Assembly (NCBI GenBank): GCA_040758255.1
Contig: JBFLVX010000045.1
Location: 1 to 14,998 of the forward strand
Source of the DNA: JACRPZ01 sp040758255
GTDB taxonomy: Bacteria > Nitrospirota > Thermodesulfovibrionia > UBA6902
Direction of reading: 5' to 3'
Length of the DNA: 14,998 nucleotides
Shown here: positions 14,789 through 14,998 of the stretch, piece after piece
How positions within the stretch are numbered: position 1 is the stretch's first letter
Layout of the letters: each line of letters opens with the position of its first letter
Position numbers and translations under genes: made by a program
The notes under the pieces: generated by a model
The model's database searches: none
The model's input: only the letters and a program-made list of their open reading frames with translations
Told to the model about the DNA's origin: nothing

Positions 14789-14998
14789 TCGCTTCCCTTT
14801 CTAACCATATCAAGCACCTTCCATTTCTTATCCTTGCTTAAAGGGCTTGACTCAATTATCCTGACCATATCGCCGGCCTTATATTTATTTTCCTCATCAT
14901 GGGCCTTAAACTTGGTCAGCTTCTTAATCGTCTTCTTGTAAACAGGGTGCTGTGTGATCCTCTTAACAGAGACCACCACTGTCTTATCCATCTTGTCG
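14785..14998 (-). CDS. rpsQ: 30S ribosomal protein S17, 5' end outside window
   Basis: S17 binds the 5' domain of 16S rRNA early in 30S assembly. The visible C-terminal ~70 residues show DKMDKTVVVSVKRITQHPVY, KKTIKKLTKFKAHDEENKYK, GDMVRIIESSPLSKDKKWKV. The frame stays open through the window edge (D-K before the methionine at 14991), and S17 normally has about 10-15 residues before this DKMDKT motif, so the methionine is internal and the gene is cut by the window. It overlaps rplN by 4 nt. Confidence 0.95.
   Translation of the reverse strand, partial: DKMDKTVVVSVKRITQHPVYKKTIKKLTKFKAHDEENKYKAGDMVRIIESSPLSKDKKWKVLDMVRKGSE

Noticed and set aside
14785..14991. Complete 68-residue S17 starting at the ATG 14991.
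   Set aside because: The frame continues upstream through D-K into the window edge, matching the internal SDKMDKT motif of S17; the gene is cut, not short.

Overview
The window is a conserved bacterial chromosomal region with no mobile elements, CRISPR array or RNA genes that I can see. On the + strand (1-5095) lie the 3' end of trpD, then dnaE (replicative DNA polymerase III alpha subunit) and accA (acetyl-CoA carboxylase alpha subunit). On the - strand (14998 down to 5192) runs the distal S10/spc/alpha ribosomal-protein supercluster: rpsQ(partial)-rplN-rplX-rplE-rpsN-rpsH-rplF-rplR-rpsE-rpmD-rplO-secY-map-infA-rpmJ-rpsM-rpsK-rpsD-rpoA-rplQ. The two blocks converge on an intrinsic terminator at about 5122-5143. 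No gene-free stretch exceeds 300 bases.

The organism looks like a Gram-negative-type or deep-branching bacterium of moderate GC, possibly Nitrospirota or Desulfobacterota-like. This rests only on the style of the proteins (zinc-type S14, S4, L36 and L24) and the dnaE-accA adjacency; I cannot place it by search. The adenylate kinase gene that commonly sits between secY and map is absent.

The - strand cluster makes the 30S and 50S proteins, initiation factor IF-1, the RNA polymerase alpha subunit, the protein-export channel SecY and the enzyme that trims initiator methionine. Most genes are tightly packed, with overlaps of 1-11 nt and strong Shine-Dalgarno (SD) sites, so translational coupling is likely. 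The + strand genes serve tryptophan synthesis, replication and fatty-acid synthesis.

I found no undescribed multi-gene system; this is housekeeping DNA. The most interesting signals are regulatory. Two near-consensus sigma70-type promoters (both TTGACT, 17-bp spacer, TAAAAT or TATAAT) sit almost on top of the start codons of dnaE and infA, and both genes lack an SD. This predicts leaderless or nearly leaderless mRNAs and moves the dnaE start to 604. secY and map also lack an SD, in contrast with the SD-rich genes around them.
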